Part shown: positions 40,242-54,698 of the stretch, piece by piece | Numbering within the stretch: the first letter of the stretch is position 1 | Layout of the letters: each line of letters starts with the position of its first letter | NCBI GenBank assembly: GCA_023079485.1 | Contig: CM041086.1 | Span: 12,222,401 to 12,286,400, forward strand | DNA: 64,000 nt | Reading direction: 5' to 3' | From: Archilochus colubris | Taxonomy: Eukaryota; Chordata; Aves; Apodiformes; Trochilidae | Translations under genes and position numbers: made by a program | The notes under the pieces: generated by a model | Database searches by the model: none | What the model saw: the letters and a program-made list of their open reading frames with translations, nothing else | Told to the model about the DNA's origin: nothing

Positions 40242-42718
40242 CTTCTTTTTCTCTGCTGTGTCCCTTTTCATTGCTTACTCTTCAGCTGGACTGGGAAGGC
40301 CTGAAAGTCCTTTCATGAATATTATTTTTTCCACATGTCCAAGCTCAAACTGAGAATTAGAAAGCTTCCAGGGCTCATCCTTACTGGGTCAGCATTTCTT
40401 ACTTGGTCAGCTTTTTTCTTTTTAACCTTTTGAGAGCATTTTCTGCAGTTTTTGCCTTTCCAGCTGATCAGAAAGGAAACCAGGAGCAGCAGAGAGGATT
40501 CTTTGCAGGTAAGGGGCATCTCAGCTTTAGCCAATCTGAAACCTGATTGCCATTGGGGTCAGAAGGGACAGTTCTGGCCTCTGGGTAATTCTAACATTAT
40601 GCAGTGACTTCTGTGGTCGTTTACTGTACAGCTGACTCTGGGAGAGTTTGCCTGGTTTGAGTGGGGAATGTAATATCAGCTCCCCTGTTGAAATTTGGTG
40701 CAGTACTTGATGTCTTACCCATGTAGAGCTACAGGAAGGGCCAACATGGTTTTGTACTTCAGGTTGCAGAACAAAAATAGGGTTGGTAACCACTCTCCAT
40801 GTTAGAAGGAATCACAAGTTCTGCCAAGCCTCATTGCATTAACTAGTTACAAAAACACAGACTCACAGGTCTTTTTTATTATTATTAACTGGAGCCAAAT
40901 TCTTTGTGTTATTAAAGTCTTCCTTGTAAGCCACTCAGATTAATGGAACAGATTCTCATTCAGAGAAACCAGGTACAGATCCCTAGTGACTACACTGATT
41001 TGACTCTGGCTTTTGAGTAGTACAAATTACAGCAGAGTATCATTATTGATTTCAGCTGTCCTCTGTCCTGGCAAATTATCATTCATCTCTTGAAATGGAT
41101 ATCTCAGCTGGAGACCTTTATTTTATTATCTTAGTGTAAAAAATTCCCACAGCTTCCTCCCTCCAAATTATCAGTCTGTGATTTCCCTGGGGAAGTCTGG
41201 CTTAGGTGTTGTGCTATGACTTATACTTGACTAACATCACCAGGACTAGACAAGGCACCTTTTTTACTTTCCAATACATACCTGAAATCTTTCAGCAGCA
41301 GGTCCATGACTGCCTGTTCAGGAGTTAGTCACTTCCTCTGCAGCCTGTAGGGAAGACAGCAAAGTTAAAAAAATGTTGCTCTGTTCTAACAAACGTTATC
41401 GTCAGTGCCTCACTGCTCACACGTACACCAGATCCATCTTACTCCATATGGAAACTGCTCACACTGCAGGCTAGGAGCTGGTCATGGTGACAATAAAGCC
41501 TTGGCCTGTTTTTCTGGTAAGCTCCTGAATTAGCCAAGTACCATAAAAATGTAATTTCTAAATGTTACAGTGTGCCTCACAGCCCCAGTGCTGCATTTCA
41601 AGCTGCCTGGAAGGAGCCTTTTCCTTCCCATGTCCAGAGAATCTTCAGGGAAAAGTAAGTCAGTTTGTCAGTGCAAAGTAAGATTTAAACATCAGGAAAA
41701 TGGCACAGTGTCTGTGCAGGGAACAGCAGTGATCCCCCCAAAGCATGGAAAACCACGGAAAAGCAGAACAAGCCAGGTCAGGGGAGGTCAGCCCAGGGGG
41801 AGGTTTCATTCCTGGTTGTGCCTGGCAAAGCTGTACAGACACACTGAGGCTGATGATTATCTGAGCTTGTTCTGCTTCAGCTGCTTTCTGAAAACACATC
41901 TTCCACATCACCATTTTAAAGTACTATTTAAGAAGCTAATACCTTGCTGCAAGTTAAACTGGTCCTGACCAGGTTACCAGGTTACACTTGTAGTCTCACC
42001 CTGACACTGTAGCTTTGCCACCAGTGCTGTTCCTGTGGTGTTTGCTGGCCCAGGGGGAGGAAATATCACAAATCAGGCACCCTGGTGAGGCTTTGCTCCC
42101 AGTGAGGCCCAGTGGACACATTTATTGAAAAACTGTCACATCTTCAGCTGAAGAGGTGGCATTATTTTATCCTGGCTCCAGAGAGATATCCCCATGCCAC
42201 CTGTTGAACACTGTACCCCTACCCTGCCATCACCAGACAGTAACTCAGTCTTTGGGCTGGCTCTAACCTCAGCCTCTCTATCCAGTGAAGGGAAAAGGCT
42301 GCCAAAGGAGAGGTCCAGAATATAGAAACTGCCCTAAGATCAGCAACAATTGTCACAGAGAAGTGACCATCGATGGCAGCAGCTGTGAGCAGCCAGCCCA
42401 TGGCAGGGTGACAGGCATTGCATGTCCCCATGGCATCTGCTGACTCTGTCCCTACAGGGAACTGTGTGAGATGAGTGTCAGAGGCCTCAAAGACTGGTTT
42501 CTGCCCTTCTGCCCACTCCTGCCTAAACTTCTGTCACTGTCCTGCACAAATCACCAAATTTTTTCCTGGCTCTTGGGGACACTTTGTGCTCTATAGTCTT
42601 ACTGTAAAAATAACAAGAATCACACTTCTAAAATAAGGCAGTTTCTCTAATAGGTATCTATGCTTTTGCTATAATCGTTCCACATGCTCCTCTGACAATT
42701 TCTGTGACCTTATTTCTT

Positions 42719-42735
42719 AAAAAAAAAAAAAAAAG
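42719..42735. repeat. 17-bp poly-A run
   Basis: Uninterrupted A run in spacer DNA; no associated retrocopy is evident. Confidence 0.9.
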
Positions 42736-45700
42736 ATGGCTCCTATCAAGCCTTAAGTCTCAGTAGATCTCTCACCACACTCTGAAGGAGAAGCAGAGGC
42801 TGCCAGCTCTCTATCTGGAGCTCTTCTTACACATGTTTGTTAACCCTCAGGGTACAGTGGAGGCTGAGAATTACTCTTTCGTAACATTTCTTTGGCTGCC
42901 AGAAAGGAAAAATGATTAGCAGCTCAAAGGTTACACTGCTGTATTTTGCAAGAGAAGCCCCTGAAGCCCCTGTCCCAGGCTGTTGTGCTGACTGTAGACA
43001 TGATGCTCGGCTGCCCCTGGGGCAGGGGGTACTCTGCCCGTCTGCCTGTGCTGCCCCAGCACTCTCTCAGTCCTGGTGCCCACGTTGCAGTATTGGTGAT
43101 TTCCACCACTGCCTTGCAGACCCATGTCCTTCATCCCATGGAGGAAAGTAGTGCCCCAGTCTTGCAAGCAGTGCCCAGAGCTCACAAGCAGCCACCTAAG
43201 GCCTCCTCTCCCACTTGATCCATATGACCGGGACCACCTTTATCCTGAGCACAGAACACTCCTTGCTACACACAGTGCCACTTCTGTACCCTCTCCAGGG
43301 ACCTCAATATGTTAAAGACAAGTAAGATGATGAGTTTATAAGATATAGTTAATGGTTTAAGAAAGGGATTTAAAACAGATTGCTGAATTAATGAATGCTG
43401 TTATTGTTTCTTTTATTAGGCCCTTAATATCCTCTTTCCTGGGGCACAGATATTTGGTGCACAAATTTGGGCTCTGGGGAGCTCAAGAACTGGATACTGT
43501 AAATAGTTTTGGAAGACCTCTCGTGGGTCTTAGAGCAGGCTGCAGTCAGTGACTACAAGATGCTGAAGGCTGTGTCCAAGCAGTGCCCAGGACCTATGCA
43601 TCCTCACCAGCTGCTTCCTCAGGCATGTGGCCCATAGCAGTGGCCTTCAGCTCCCCCATGCACTCAGCTCCTGCCCCTCTCTGTCCCCAATCTCTAAACC
43701 TCCAATACACTCACCCAGCCTGGCTGCCTCTGCCACACCAGTCCTCTTCCAGGGCATTCACACTTGTGTTTCACAGCTGGGGGAGTCTGCCAAGGACAAC
43801 CAGGTCAACCAAGTTCATAACCATCCTCCTCTTTTTTGCTTTTGTTCCCCAATAAAGGGCCTTCGAATCTTCTGTGCCCTAAGACACACTTCTGCCTGCA
43901 TTGGTGTAGACATTTGGCAAGGGGAAATTGTTCAGGAGGTTAACTGAAACCTTCTGGCCCTGGATGGAAGCCTTCCTCACAGGCTGGTGCTGTCGTATCA
44001 CGGATGATTGTTCCGTTCATTATGTTGATGGGTGTTAGCAATGAAGTTTGAACTTTGTTCAGATTTTCCCCGACTTTGGCAGTATAAGAGCCAGAGCTCT
44101 GATCTGGGTTCAGGCTGGTTGTTAAGTACAAATTATCTGTCAATCCAATTTTTTCTCCCCACTGCCTCCTTTCGCCAATAATTTGCTACAGCACAAAGAT
44201 TTCCTGTCAAATCATCTTGTCAGCCAGCATCCTTCCAAAGTCACCTCACTGCAGCTTCTATCATTTCACCTCTGTGCAATGAACTGCTGATCCCACAGGG
44301 AAGTGTCACAATTTGCTCTGGGAGAGCTTTCCTGTGCCCCCTGGAACAGCCACGCTGTGACCTGCTCAGGGGACATTCAGAAGTTGTTCATACATCTTCC
44401 TCTCTTGGTTGAGATGATGTGGCCACAAAGCCTGCAACTGCTGTGCACTTGCCAGTCCAGTCCAGGGAATATTATCAACTAGTCAGAGCTCTGGACTAGG
44501 TGACTGGGGGCATGACCCCATCTCTGCCTTTGGTTTTTAGTAGGATTTTGGGCAAAATGAATTCCAACCCTGTTTTTCATTTGCTACAGGGAGGCTAAAG
44601 ACATTTCCCCAGCAGAGTGTGGTGTTAGATTAATTGTTTCATGATCATAAGGCCTTTGATATCCTTTAATCAAAGAGTTGTTAAGGGTTTTAAAGCTTGT
44701 TTTAATTTGTGGAATGGATGTTAATTTTCTGTGTGCAGTCTACACAGAATATAGACTCTGTCATGTTATTTGGGGACTAAGTAATAAATGCTTCCTTTTA
44801 GGGTTGGCAGAAGTTGTCTGTAAGCCACACACACTGATTAGAGTGTGTTGTACTTTAAAAGCTTCTTCACCTCATCTCATTACACCTTCTCTTCCTGAGT
44901 CACCTCATAAGAAGCTCATTTACATTAGGTGTAGGCCACGTCAGGGTCTTCATTTCTCATGAAAATATGTCTTGGTAGTAACAGCAAAGCCTCTTGTGCT
45001 CTCTGCATGACAATCACTAATTCTCTCCTCCACATCATAAATCCCAGGGCACACTCTAAATCCCAAAGAATTTGGATCTAGAAAGAAATGAGACACACAA
45101 TTCTTCCTTTGAGAATTTTAGTTTCTACCTTGGCTTGCCTTCATTTCTCCAATAAAAGAGGGCACCAGAGGCTTTTCAGATGCCTCTGCACAGTATAAAA
45201 GCATCCTCTGAACTGGTGCTATGTTCTCCAGCATTGCTCAGCCCACTCTGTCACAGTGAGCATAGTGGGTATCCCACTGCACTCCCATGTAGCCCTGGTG
45301 TTCAACCAGCTCTGAGGAGTTCAGCAGTAGCTGTTGCTGCTCTCACTTCAGGAAACCACTTTGCATGCCCACAGTGGAAACTTCCAGCCAGAAAAACATT
45401 TACCACCCACTGTTGTGTACAAAGGAATCATTTTACAGTCTTAAAAAAATTGTGAAATTCATCTAGTATAAAATATATTGTCTTGTCTTTGTGTTTGTCC
45501 TGAAGAGATGAAAGCTCTCAAAGCCCTGTAAAGCCAATTACACTCTATCAAAATCAATTAGAGGAGCTGTTTATGGAATACCTACCGTGAGGATCTGGCT
45601 CAGCTTGACAAACTGTATTTTTACTATTATTATTTATTTGTTCCCCTGCATGGTCTGTAGCCATACAGTGATAGTGCAATGAAGAGAAAATGCTGACAGG

Positions 45701-46226
45701 TCATGTTCTGTTTCTATTGGCAGTGCTACTGTTTTGTATTTAAATGACAAATATCCTGGCAAAGCTCAGTAACTTTTAGTTTATGTTTCCTTTTTTAGAC
45801 ATTGTTTGATACCTCTTCAGAGCAGTCTTATTAACCTTTGATGTTCTCCAGTGGCATAGAAATTATCAAGCAGCTTCTTGCAGTAAGCACTGCAAAGCCA
45901 TCCTACCTTCGAATTCTTTAAGGGAAGCCAACGATGTTTCAGAACATTGTTCTTTCTGCTTGCAAGAATGTGACATATCATTACTTTCCATTTTCAAATT
46001 TTGCTTTCCTCCTATAAGAAAGTATTAAAAATACTGTATTTTCAAAATTTGCTGAGATAACTAGTGTAGAAATGGAGCTGTTTTAGTTCCTATTATTTGT
46101 GAAATTTCAAATACTTACAAGGCCATGAAGGAGGTGTATTTCTTAGTGTGCCAGTAACTTTGCAGCCCCAGCATGAATGCACAAGGGGTGCACAAAAGAA
46201 GTGCATATGAGATGTTTCATGGAGAT

Positions 46227-46600
46227 CATGGAATCACAGAATGGTTTGGGTTGGAAGGGATTTTAAAGACCATCCAGTTCCAACTGGGACACCTCCCACT
46301 AGACCAGGTGGTTCCAAGCCCCATCCAGCCTGGCCTTGAACACTTCTAGGGATGAGGCATCTATAGATTTGGGCAACCTGTGCCAGTCTCTGTGCGACCC
46401 TCACAGAAAATAATTTCTTCCTAATATCTAAGTTAAATATCCCCTCTTCCAGTTTAAAACCATTCCCCCTCATCCTGTTACTCCATGGCCTCCTGAAAAG
46501 TCCCTCTCCAGCTTTCCTGCAGCCCCTTCAGGTACTGGAAGACTGATACAAGGTCTCCCTTCTCTAGTCTCAAAAACTCCTGTTTTCACAGAAGTGCTCC
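46227..46600 (-). mobile_element. CR1 fragment with tail
   Basis: Plus strand starts catggaatcacagaatgg, then TTTGGGTTGGAAGGGA. It continues with GCCTGGCCTTGAACACTTC, GGGCAACCTGTGCCAGTC, TCACAGAAAATAATTTCTTCC and CCCCTTCAGGTACTGGAAG. This is an antisense CR1 3' portion of intermediate age. Confidence 0.85.
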
Positions 46601-48500
46601 AAGCAGAGGTTTCTTGCAGACAGTATTTCTGACCAAACCATCCCATGGCTGCTGCCCACTGCACAAGCTCCCAGTTGCCCAACTGTTGGGACACAGTGAA
46701 GAAAACCCCAAAACATTGTTCTCCAGTCTGCCACTGAGTTCCCAGGGAGATGTCACTGCCAGGCTAACAAGCATTGAAGACTCTCTTGTAATCAGCACTG
46801 AGACCTGGCAGCTGTTCTGCCATGGTGCTCACATCTATTCAGAGACTGAGACGGGAAGAGCTGCTCTGAGGCTCTCCATAAGGACACAAGTCTAGAAGGT
46901 GCTAAATGCCACAGTTTCTGGTGCTGAACTGCTCTGCCAGGTTCCTGCTCAGTAAAATATTTCTCACTGAATTAAGAGGAATTTAAGTACGTGTGTACAC
47001 ATCTGCATGAACAGAGAAAGTCTGTTGAACAAAAGGAACTACCCTGAGCCGAGCAGAGCCCTTAGAAATCATGTATTTTCCCCCTAAAAGTATTTGTTAT
47101 TTATTCCCAAGTCCTTATCTTGTTTATAACAAAGAATGAACAAAATTCCTTTCCCAAGGCTAGATAGCCCTGGAGCCTATCCACACCAAACACGGACAAA
47201 AATAAGCTTGATTTTAGGCAGATTAAATTAGCAAATGCTTCCCTACCTCTTGATTTCTTTCTCTCTCTCCCTTTTGTCTTTTTTATTCCTCTGTACACAG
47301 TAAATCTCGGGTTTTGTGGCCTTATCAAAAGTTTGCTGAATGTGATGGAACTCTCTGTTGGCTTGAATGGGTTTTGGAACAGACATGTAGGCAGGGTATG
47401 ACATATATTTACAGAGGTTTCTCATCCACTGTCTAGAGAAAGGAGTGTTAATCATTAAAACACTTATAGAGCAGACAGCCCCCCCCAAAACTTTGTTACT
47501 GAATTTAAATTTACCCTGTTTTCTCCTGAACTTTCTTCAGGAACATAAAATCTGTAGAGGCAGAATAGGTTTCCAATTTCTAGCTCATTTTACACTCAAC
47601 CTTCAAACCATGATTGCTTCTGAAGCACAGCACACACAAAGGTAAGCATGAAAACAGCAGTTACCAAGCATGATAATAAACCTGCCTGAAAATGAAGGTG
47701 CCTCAGATCAGAAGCCCCAGGGGGTTACAGGAAGGGGGTTGCAGTTTTGTTGCTGGGGAAGGCACAGCCTGATGAGCTGGGGGCTGCACCAAGCCCTCAG
47801 GGTAGTGCCCTGGCCTCTTCCCCAGTAAATGCCAGTAAGCACATGGCTTCAGTGAGAGAGAGGAACACAACAAACCCGTATGCCCTTCAGCTAATGAAGT
47901 TGACATGAATGAGCTGGATCATTTTTGCCACCGCGGCCCTGATCCAGCTGCCACTGCCACCACGAGAGACCCCACTGGAGGGTTGCTGCAGAGGAGATTT
48001 TCACAGTGGGACAAGCTCCTGGGCTCTGTGCCACCAGAGTCTCACCAATGGATGCATTTTCCCATTTTACAGTATTTTTCCAGACCCTTACGTGCCACCT
48101 ATGGAAACATTTGGCCTCTAGCACATCATGCTGGTTCTACATGAAACTGAGTCAACGAGTGTCTTCCTGAGCTCCAGAGCCCACACTAAAAGCAGAGGGG
48201 TAGAGGCAGTTCAGATTCATGTATATATTGTCACAGTACTCTATACACACGTTGAAATCTTAAAGCAGATTGTGATTTGTCATCTATGACTAAAAGATAT
48301 TGATACAGAGACACACAAAGTGCTTTTGCAGAATGACAGAAAAACTGTTCTTTTCATGTCACCTCAATGCAAACATCACTGCATTTTGCTTTTGAATAGT
48401 TACTGCTCTAAGAGACATATTATCATCAGGTAAATGAATTTGCTACCCATATTAAGTCATTGTAAATAAAAGAAGCAGACCAACCTGCATATGTTTGGGG

Positions 48501-48543
48501 TTTTTTTCTTTTTTTTTTTTTTTTTCTTTTTTTTTTTTTTTTT
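48501..48543. repeat. 43-bp poly-T tract
   Basis: Nearly pure T interrupted by two C residues, in intergenic DNA. No retrocopy is recognisable beside it. Confidence 0.9.
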
Positions 48544-50320
48544 GAGCTTGCATGCTTAATACAGAACTAGCAGGTTTAAAAACTTGCTGAACATTCTATG
48601 TGAATTAACCAGATTCTAGAGCAACGTGGAAAGGAAAATAATGAAAAGTACAGCTTTTCATTTAAACATATGCAGCTCTTCTCATGCAGGGTTTTCATTT
48701 AGGTTTTTTTCCTTCTTTTTAAAATTACACTTTGCATTAAAGAACATAACCAGTGTAAACACAGTCTGTAACACTTATAAAACAGTGCAAATTTTGTAAA
48801 TTTCTGGGAGGAGGTTGACATACATCTATTTATAATGGAGGTAAAATCACTTTCTTTCTCAGTAGAAAAATACGTATAGTAAACACCTATATGTTTGGAT
48901 CTTAACTTCACAAAAGAGCAAGTTATAGTCTTATACTGTGTAATAAATTAACATCTTTTCTAGATATTCGTTTTCGGTGTTCAGTGTCAAATGCAGAATA
49001 ATGCTAGAAAAAACCCCATGAGAAACATGTAGTATTTAGAACTAATGAAAATCTTACGGATAATCACTGGTGTAAGAGGGCACAGAAGAAAGAACTGGGG
49101 AAAGAAGCAATGGAAAAATACTGACCTCTATGAATTATTGCACATTTGAGATCATTCTCATGGCCTTTGGGCCAATTCTGGATACTTTTAAGTCTTAGGT
49201 CAGTGTTTGTTTCCATTTGACTGTAGGGTACAATTGAAGAACCACTGCAAAATGTCAAGGATTTGCTGAACTTGTTTGCTGATGAAACCACAGGCAGCTG
49301 AGTGCAGAGTGCTAACCTTTATTCATGCAATCAAAGAGAACAATGCTAAAAACATACTGAAATAAAGGCAACATTGCCTGCCATAAAAATATTTTTGGGA
49401 ATTTGCTCCAGCAGACCCTACTGAGACAAAACTCTCATGTGTACTGTGTTTTCATTAAAGTCGTGCCAAATTCTGCAAAACTGCCTTCTGCCTTCATAAT
49501 TTGGAGCTTTTGCCTTGCATCCTGTTGTTTCCATGGTCTGACCCTGCAATCCTTAATCAACTGAGTAAGGAAATCTTTGTGAAACAAACTGGTCCTCAGG
49601 AAACTCAGCTCACTGAGTAGTAACACCTGAGTACTTTTCATCCACAAGCGGCAAGAATGTTTTCCATGAGAGATAAATGATAGCATCCTATTTGACTGAT
49701 GGGCCACTCACATGCAAGATCTTACCAGCTGCTTTAAAGTATCATTTCTCACTGGTTGCACAGAGAACAGGAATAGTCTTGTGTCAGCAATATTTAAAAA
49801 GGTGCATGAATTAAACTGACAGGTGATACACACAGGGAGAGCTGTCTCAGGTGATTATCACTGCAATTGAAGTCTGACTAACTAGTAAACCTGAATAATT
49901 TAGCACTTCATCTTTGAATATTGCTGTAATAATTATTTTCTATTGCTGATGTTCTCACACACACACACAAAAAAAGGTTAATTTCAAATTGTAACTACTG
50001 TTTTTGGGGAAAAAAAAATCCTACATAAAATTACATTGAATTAACTACAAATCTTAAAAGAGCTCAAGAGATCTAGAGAAATTTCAAATAAATGAGTTGA
50101 CTGACAGGTTAATTTATACTTAAATTGTTAAAAAAAGTCATTAAAAATCTGCAAAAAATTGTGATATAATCTATAATTGACAGAAAAATTCTTTAAAATC
50201 CTCCTAAACATCTTCTGATATTCTAGTAAGTTGCTTAATAAAACCACATTGCTAACCATTGACTAGGAATACAACATGCCTCAATAAAAAAAATGAAGAG
50301 ATGCTGATGTGAGCAGGTGA

Positions 50321-50913
50321 TTTATTCTGCAGCAACTGTTACTATGCACTTTATTGATAAAGCTTCATCTGCATTGTTTCAGCTGGTAATCTTCTATAAT
50401 GTACTTGCAAGACAATGTTACCTGGAAGGTTTCCTTCTCCTTCCATTTGAGAATGATTCACCCCTTATGGGCTGTGCAGGAGATAAAAATTTTCATAGCA
50501 TGGTTAGAATTTCAAACCGTACCAAAGTCTATATGAAAAACCCAACAACTTCTGTGTATTTCAATTACTATCACTTAAATATGTATGGATGTTGGAGATC
50601 ATAGACAGTGACCTTTTATCCATCCCAGATTGTAAACCTATTGTAAAAAGATGGGATGTTTTTTCCATTCTCCCTCCTTTTCAAAGAAGCAATAAAACTG
50701 TACATTAAAAGACAGGAAGGACATTACTGAGTTACAAAAGAATGCCCCCTTCGTCAATAATTTGTAAATGTAAACAAAAAGTTCATGTAGAAAAGCAAAC
50801 AAGTGTGCTGCTGCTTCAAATGGGTTTTCTCACCCCACAGGGTTAGGGCAAAGTTCTTTAAAAATGTGTCTTCATGGCCGTCATGAAGCATCTCAAGACA
50901 GTCCTGATCTTCA
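50321..50913 (-). other. IL1RAPL2: Probable IL1RAPL2 3'UTR with candidate poly(A) signals
   Basis: Downstream of the TAG stop the minus strand is AT-rich. The first two AATAAA hexamers (TTTATT on plus) are at 50350-50355 and 50321-50326. A U-rich stretch follows the second (minus CTTCATTTTTTTTATTG, about 20 bases beyond), as expected for a downstream element. This suggests a 3'UTR of about 570-600 bases. The end is inferred from hexamers only; longer isoforms using signals further left are possible. Confidence 0.5.
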
Positions 50914-51611
50914 CTACCAAATATCACTGGTGAAGCTAAGCTCCTTGGCTGATAAAGGTAGCAATGGGTTGTTCCTGTGGAACTCCTGGGGATCCTTCAT
51001 GGCATTGTTAAGAGGTAGCTGTCCATTGAGTAGTGTCAAGGGTATGTTACAGTACGTGTGGTGGTTGCTTATGGAAGCTATGGGCAAGGTTGCTGCTGAC
51101 ACATCGTATTCGTAGCCTCTGCAATAATGTCTCATTTGCACAGAGTCTGCTTGATGGTAATCAGTCAAATCAGCTCGTGATTCTACCAATGTGGCAGAAG
51201 TGCCTGTGACAGCAAGGGAGGGCACAGTCTGGAGGTCTCCAAAAAGGCCCTGCTCTGCAGAATCCAGGACCTGATGCCGAGACACCACCTCCTTTTTCTT
51301 CCCTGGCATTTCAAAGACCAGGCGCTTCCAAAACTTAGAATTCAGTTTGCTGCTTTTTGGTCCTTTCCACTTGACCACTGAGAGAAGTTTGATGGTGTGC
51401 TTTAATGATTCCACTTCGTGATAATTCACTTTCCCTTTTAATTCAGTACATTCAATCAAAATAACTTTGATTTCTCCACTGACTAGCATGTTATGGAGTC
51501 TGTTTTCCATCTCAAAAATACTCCATCCTCTCCTGAGAACATAGTCTGGAGTTAACACGATAATGAGTCTTCTGCTTTGTTCAACACATCTTGTGAGATC
51601 TTCAATGTATG
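50914..51611 (-). CDS. IL1RAPL2: IL1RAPL2 terminal coding exon (C-terminal half of TIR domain and cytoplasmic tail)
   Basis: The 698-bp exon opens with CA, completing Thr, then [23 protein letters not shown], the second half of the TIR domain. It continues with [29 protein letters not shown] and box 3 (KFWKRL). It then encodes the roughly 150-residue C-terminal tail typical of IL1RAPL1 and IL1RAPL2, which binds partners such as neuronal calcium sensor-1 in IL1RAPL1. The tail includes [20 protein letters not shown] and ends [10 protein letters not shown] with stop TAG at 50914-50916. The ending SDIW, and [13 protein letters not shown] in the tail, point to IL1RAPL2; IL1RAPL1 ends SSVIW. The exon holds 231 complete codons plus the stop, with no frameshift or internal stop. 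The acceptor is atttgtag|CATAC. The intron to the previous exon is 9449 bp and phase 1. Confidence 0.96.
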
Positions 51612-53740
51612 CTACAAATTATAGAAAGAGAGAAAGAGGAAAGAATAAAGAAGTCTATTGCATCAAAATATCAGGCTTGCAATCAAGTATAACAAAATCC
51701 CACAGCTTACTGATCCACACCACTTAAGACAAGGGGCATTTCACAATATACTCCAATGAAAATAGGATCATGTAGCACCTCATATTTCTGTGTAAGTAGA
51801 AAACACGTTAATACCATCGTCCATCCTATACTGTTTTCCCCTGTTTGTCTCAACAGAATGACATTTACATAATACCCTCACTGTGGAGATGCATTAGTGG
51901 CCAAAAATTCACTTACTGAAAAAATACAGGTCAAGATCAATGTAATATTTGTGTAAATCTAAACATTAAAGCTGGTTACAATTCACACTGCATTGAGGGA
52001 AGCAGTTCTTGTGTTTCAGATGAAAGGACATAAGGGTGCTGCAGGGTGTATGAACAGTAACTTGCAAGACCTCAAAAAGAAATCAACCCTCATCACATGC
52101 AGAACTTGTGCTACTGCATAGAAGCATCATGGTAACTCTTTTTTCTTTAGGTACTGACCACAAAAGCACAATAGCATTCTTTGTGGTCCAATGGTCTGCT
52201 TTAATACCACAAACCTGTGCTTCTATGTACCCCGAGGTATCAACAGAAACTTCACAAGTGACAGGAACAAATGGTGGTGTTTATTTATTGAGACATCAGT
52301 GACAAAGAAAATAGTATTCTTTTATTCATGCATGCCAAGTAGTTGCAAATGATAAGTGTAAGCAGAAATGCCAGCCCCATCATTAGCTCCATGTCAGCTT
52401 GTTGAACTATATTCTTAAAGTTGGACTTAAATCCCCGAGTTTCCCTTGTCCCAGGGATGGTAGGGAAGAGAAGCCAATTACACTGGTCTGACATGGAAGA
52501 GGATGGCAAAGAGATCTACTTACAGACCTGACCCAAAACCCATTCAAAGGAACAGACTTCAACAAACTTCGGTGGGTTTTGGGTCAAGACCAGGAAAATG
52601 AAGTCACTTGAAAAAAACAACCCACTAAGTTCAGGAAAGTGTTCATTGTTCACATAGCATTGTGATTGCAAGCTTTTTTTTTTTTAAGTGACATGAACCT
52701 CTTGACCATGCTACTCAGAATGTGCCACCTGACAGGAGAGGAGAAGCATGTGTTATAAATGAAGACTTGGACACAAGAGCTGCACAGAACAGATCTTTAC
52801 TCAGCACAGGGCAGGGCCTCTCTTACACACACTGCCCTCTAGCAGAACAACAATTACAAATAACATCATTCGTCAACATCTGTTACTGCAAGACTCATTT
52901 TTATAGTCCCAGGCACCATACCACAGCATGCTTATTCACACTACTTCCAGTAAAGTAAATAGCTACAAAATAGGCCAACAGGAACATTCTAAAATAGCTT
53001 ATTTTCATGAGACTGAAGGCATAGTTAGCATCAAATCTGCCTTTGCCAATGTTTTATTTCACCACTTAGCAGCAAGAAGAATTTCTTTCACAAATGGAAA
53101 AAAGAGGCAATTGCAAACATCCCACAGACACACAAAAATTTAAGACATACACATACAGTACAAATGTCTATGCAATAATCCTGGCTTATAGTTAATGTTT
53201 TATGACTCTTTAATCATGCAGCTTTTACAGTTTGGTTTGCTTGGGTTTTCCTTAAAATATTTTATGATGAAAACCCCCCACATTGTTCTGTGTAAAATAG
53301 TTACTCATTAATGAAAAAAATTCAACATTAAAATCCATGGGAGAGGCAGCGAAGAGGGGAGAGAATCAGCAACAGTGAGAAAATGATAAGCAGAATTGGT
53401 GAAACAAAACTTAAGGAAAGGTAGAAATGTTCAATACAATGGAAAGAGATTATCCCAATGTATCAACAGCTCAGACTCTTCATTTTCTTCCTTTCTTTCT
53501 GCTCCCAAAAAGAAAGAATTTAGGTGGGAAGCTTCATCATTAGAGGTTGAATCTGCAAGATACAGTAAAACAACAAACTATCATGCATCTTTCCTGAGAT
53601 ACATTCATCCCTCCTTCAAACAACTCAGAACACTGATATCTACAAGACAGTTCTCTGCAGGACACAGTTCTGGTCAGGAGCAAGTATCCAGATTAGTGCT
53701 AAGCACAGCCATGCATATACTATATGCATCCAATTAAAAA

Positions 53741-53778
53741 CAACAAGAACCAACAGAACAAACAAACAAACAAACCAC
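53741..53778. repeat. (AAAC)n simple repeat
   Basis: AACAAGAACC passes into four AAAC units, in the last intron of IL1RAPL2. Confidence 0.8.
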
Positions 53779-54698
53779 TCCACTTTCATCTCTTCAAATA
53801 TCCAACGGCGACAGTTCCAATAGCAATAACCCAGCAAAAATCCCTTGTACCATCTCAATCAAAAACTCACCAGGCTTGGCTTTTAGTCAAAGAAGAAATG
53901 AGGTAGGAAGAAGAGAGGCAAAATTCTCTATTTTCTCAGATACTTCTCCCCTCTGTGCCTCTCCCACATGTTGGCATGTCCATAGGACTGGATATTGCAA
54001 CAAGCCAGAGATCTGGCTACAGCTGACGACACAGACACCTTCACAAGTGAGCACCAGGTGCTCCTTCTAACTGCAGCTGGTTCACTGACAGACATGGCCA
54101 AAGCACAGGGGGCTGGTGGTGCACTGAGGGCAAAACACTGTGTGAGAGGAAACTGGAAACCCAAATGAAAAGGCAAACAGGTTTTCCAGCCATCTGGTCC
54201 AAAAGTGCTTAGGACTTCAATAACTTCAGCTTGGGGCTACTACTAAAGGTAGGTGACAACTTCCTGGAACATATGGTTCCATTGGGTGCACTCTACAATA
54301 TGCCCAATGTGGACAATTTAAACACTTCTCAGAGGAAAAGCACAGGGAGACCAATTATCATCTGTGGAAATTCAAGCTTTATTTTTTGCAGTGGTCCCAT
54401 ACTGACTGCATAAACCTGTGAGCTGCTAAGCCACTCACATTGCTTTTGATTCAGAATTTGAAACTGCTCAAAACACAGCACTTTCAAAACACTGAGAAGA
54501 GATTTCAGGAATGATATCACCAACTAGAATCAACTGTAAGGTTTCACACCAGTATATTTTAATCAGATAAATATAATTTTGCTGAAAATTTGCTTTTGCC
54601 TCAGAGGGTGTCAACTTCAATGATACTTCATTGTAAAGGGAGAAAAACATTGTCCTGGCAAAATCTATATGGAATTATTAATTTTTTAATTTCCAAAG

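Larger units (their letters stand above)
28650..50320. other. Intergenic spacer between NRK and IL1RAPL2
   Basis: Roughly 21.7 kb separates the NRK CpG island from the IL1RAPL2 poly(A) region, the two genes being head-to-tail on the minus strand. It contains CR1 fragments (28940-29315 and 46227-46600), LTR-like elements (32292-32498 and 39035-39233), simple A/C-rich and poly-T runs, and a GC-richer patch at about 38530-39760. In human, TEX13A lies in this neighbourhood, but no TEX13-like coding is recognisable here. No other gene can be supported. Confidence 0.65.

Noticed and set aside
41570..41968. 132-codon plus-strand open frame between the two genes
   Set aside because: No recognised domain and no match to TEX13-like proteins expected nearby from human synteny.
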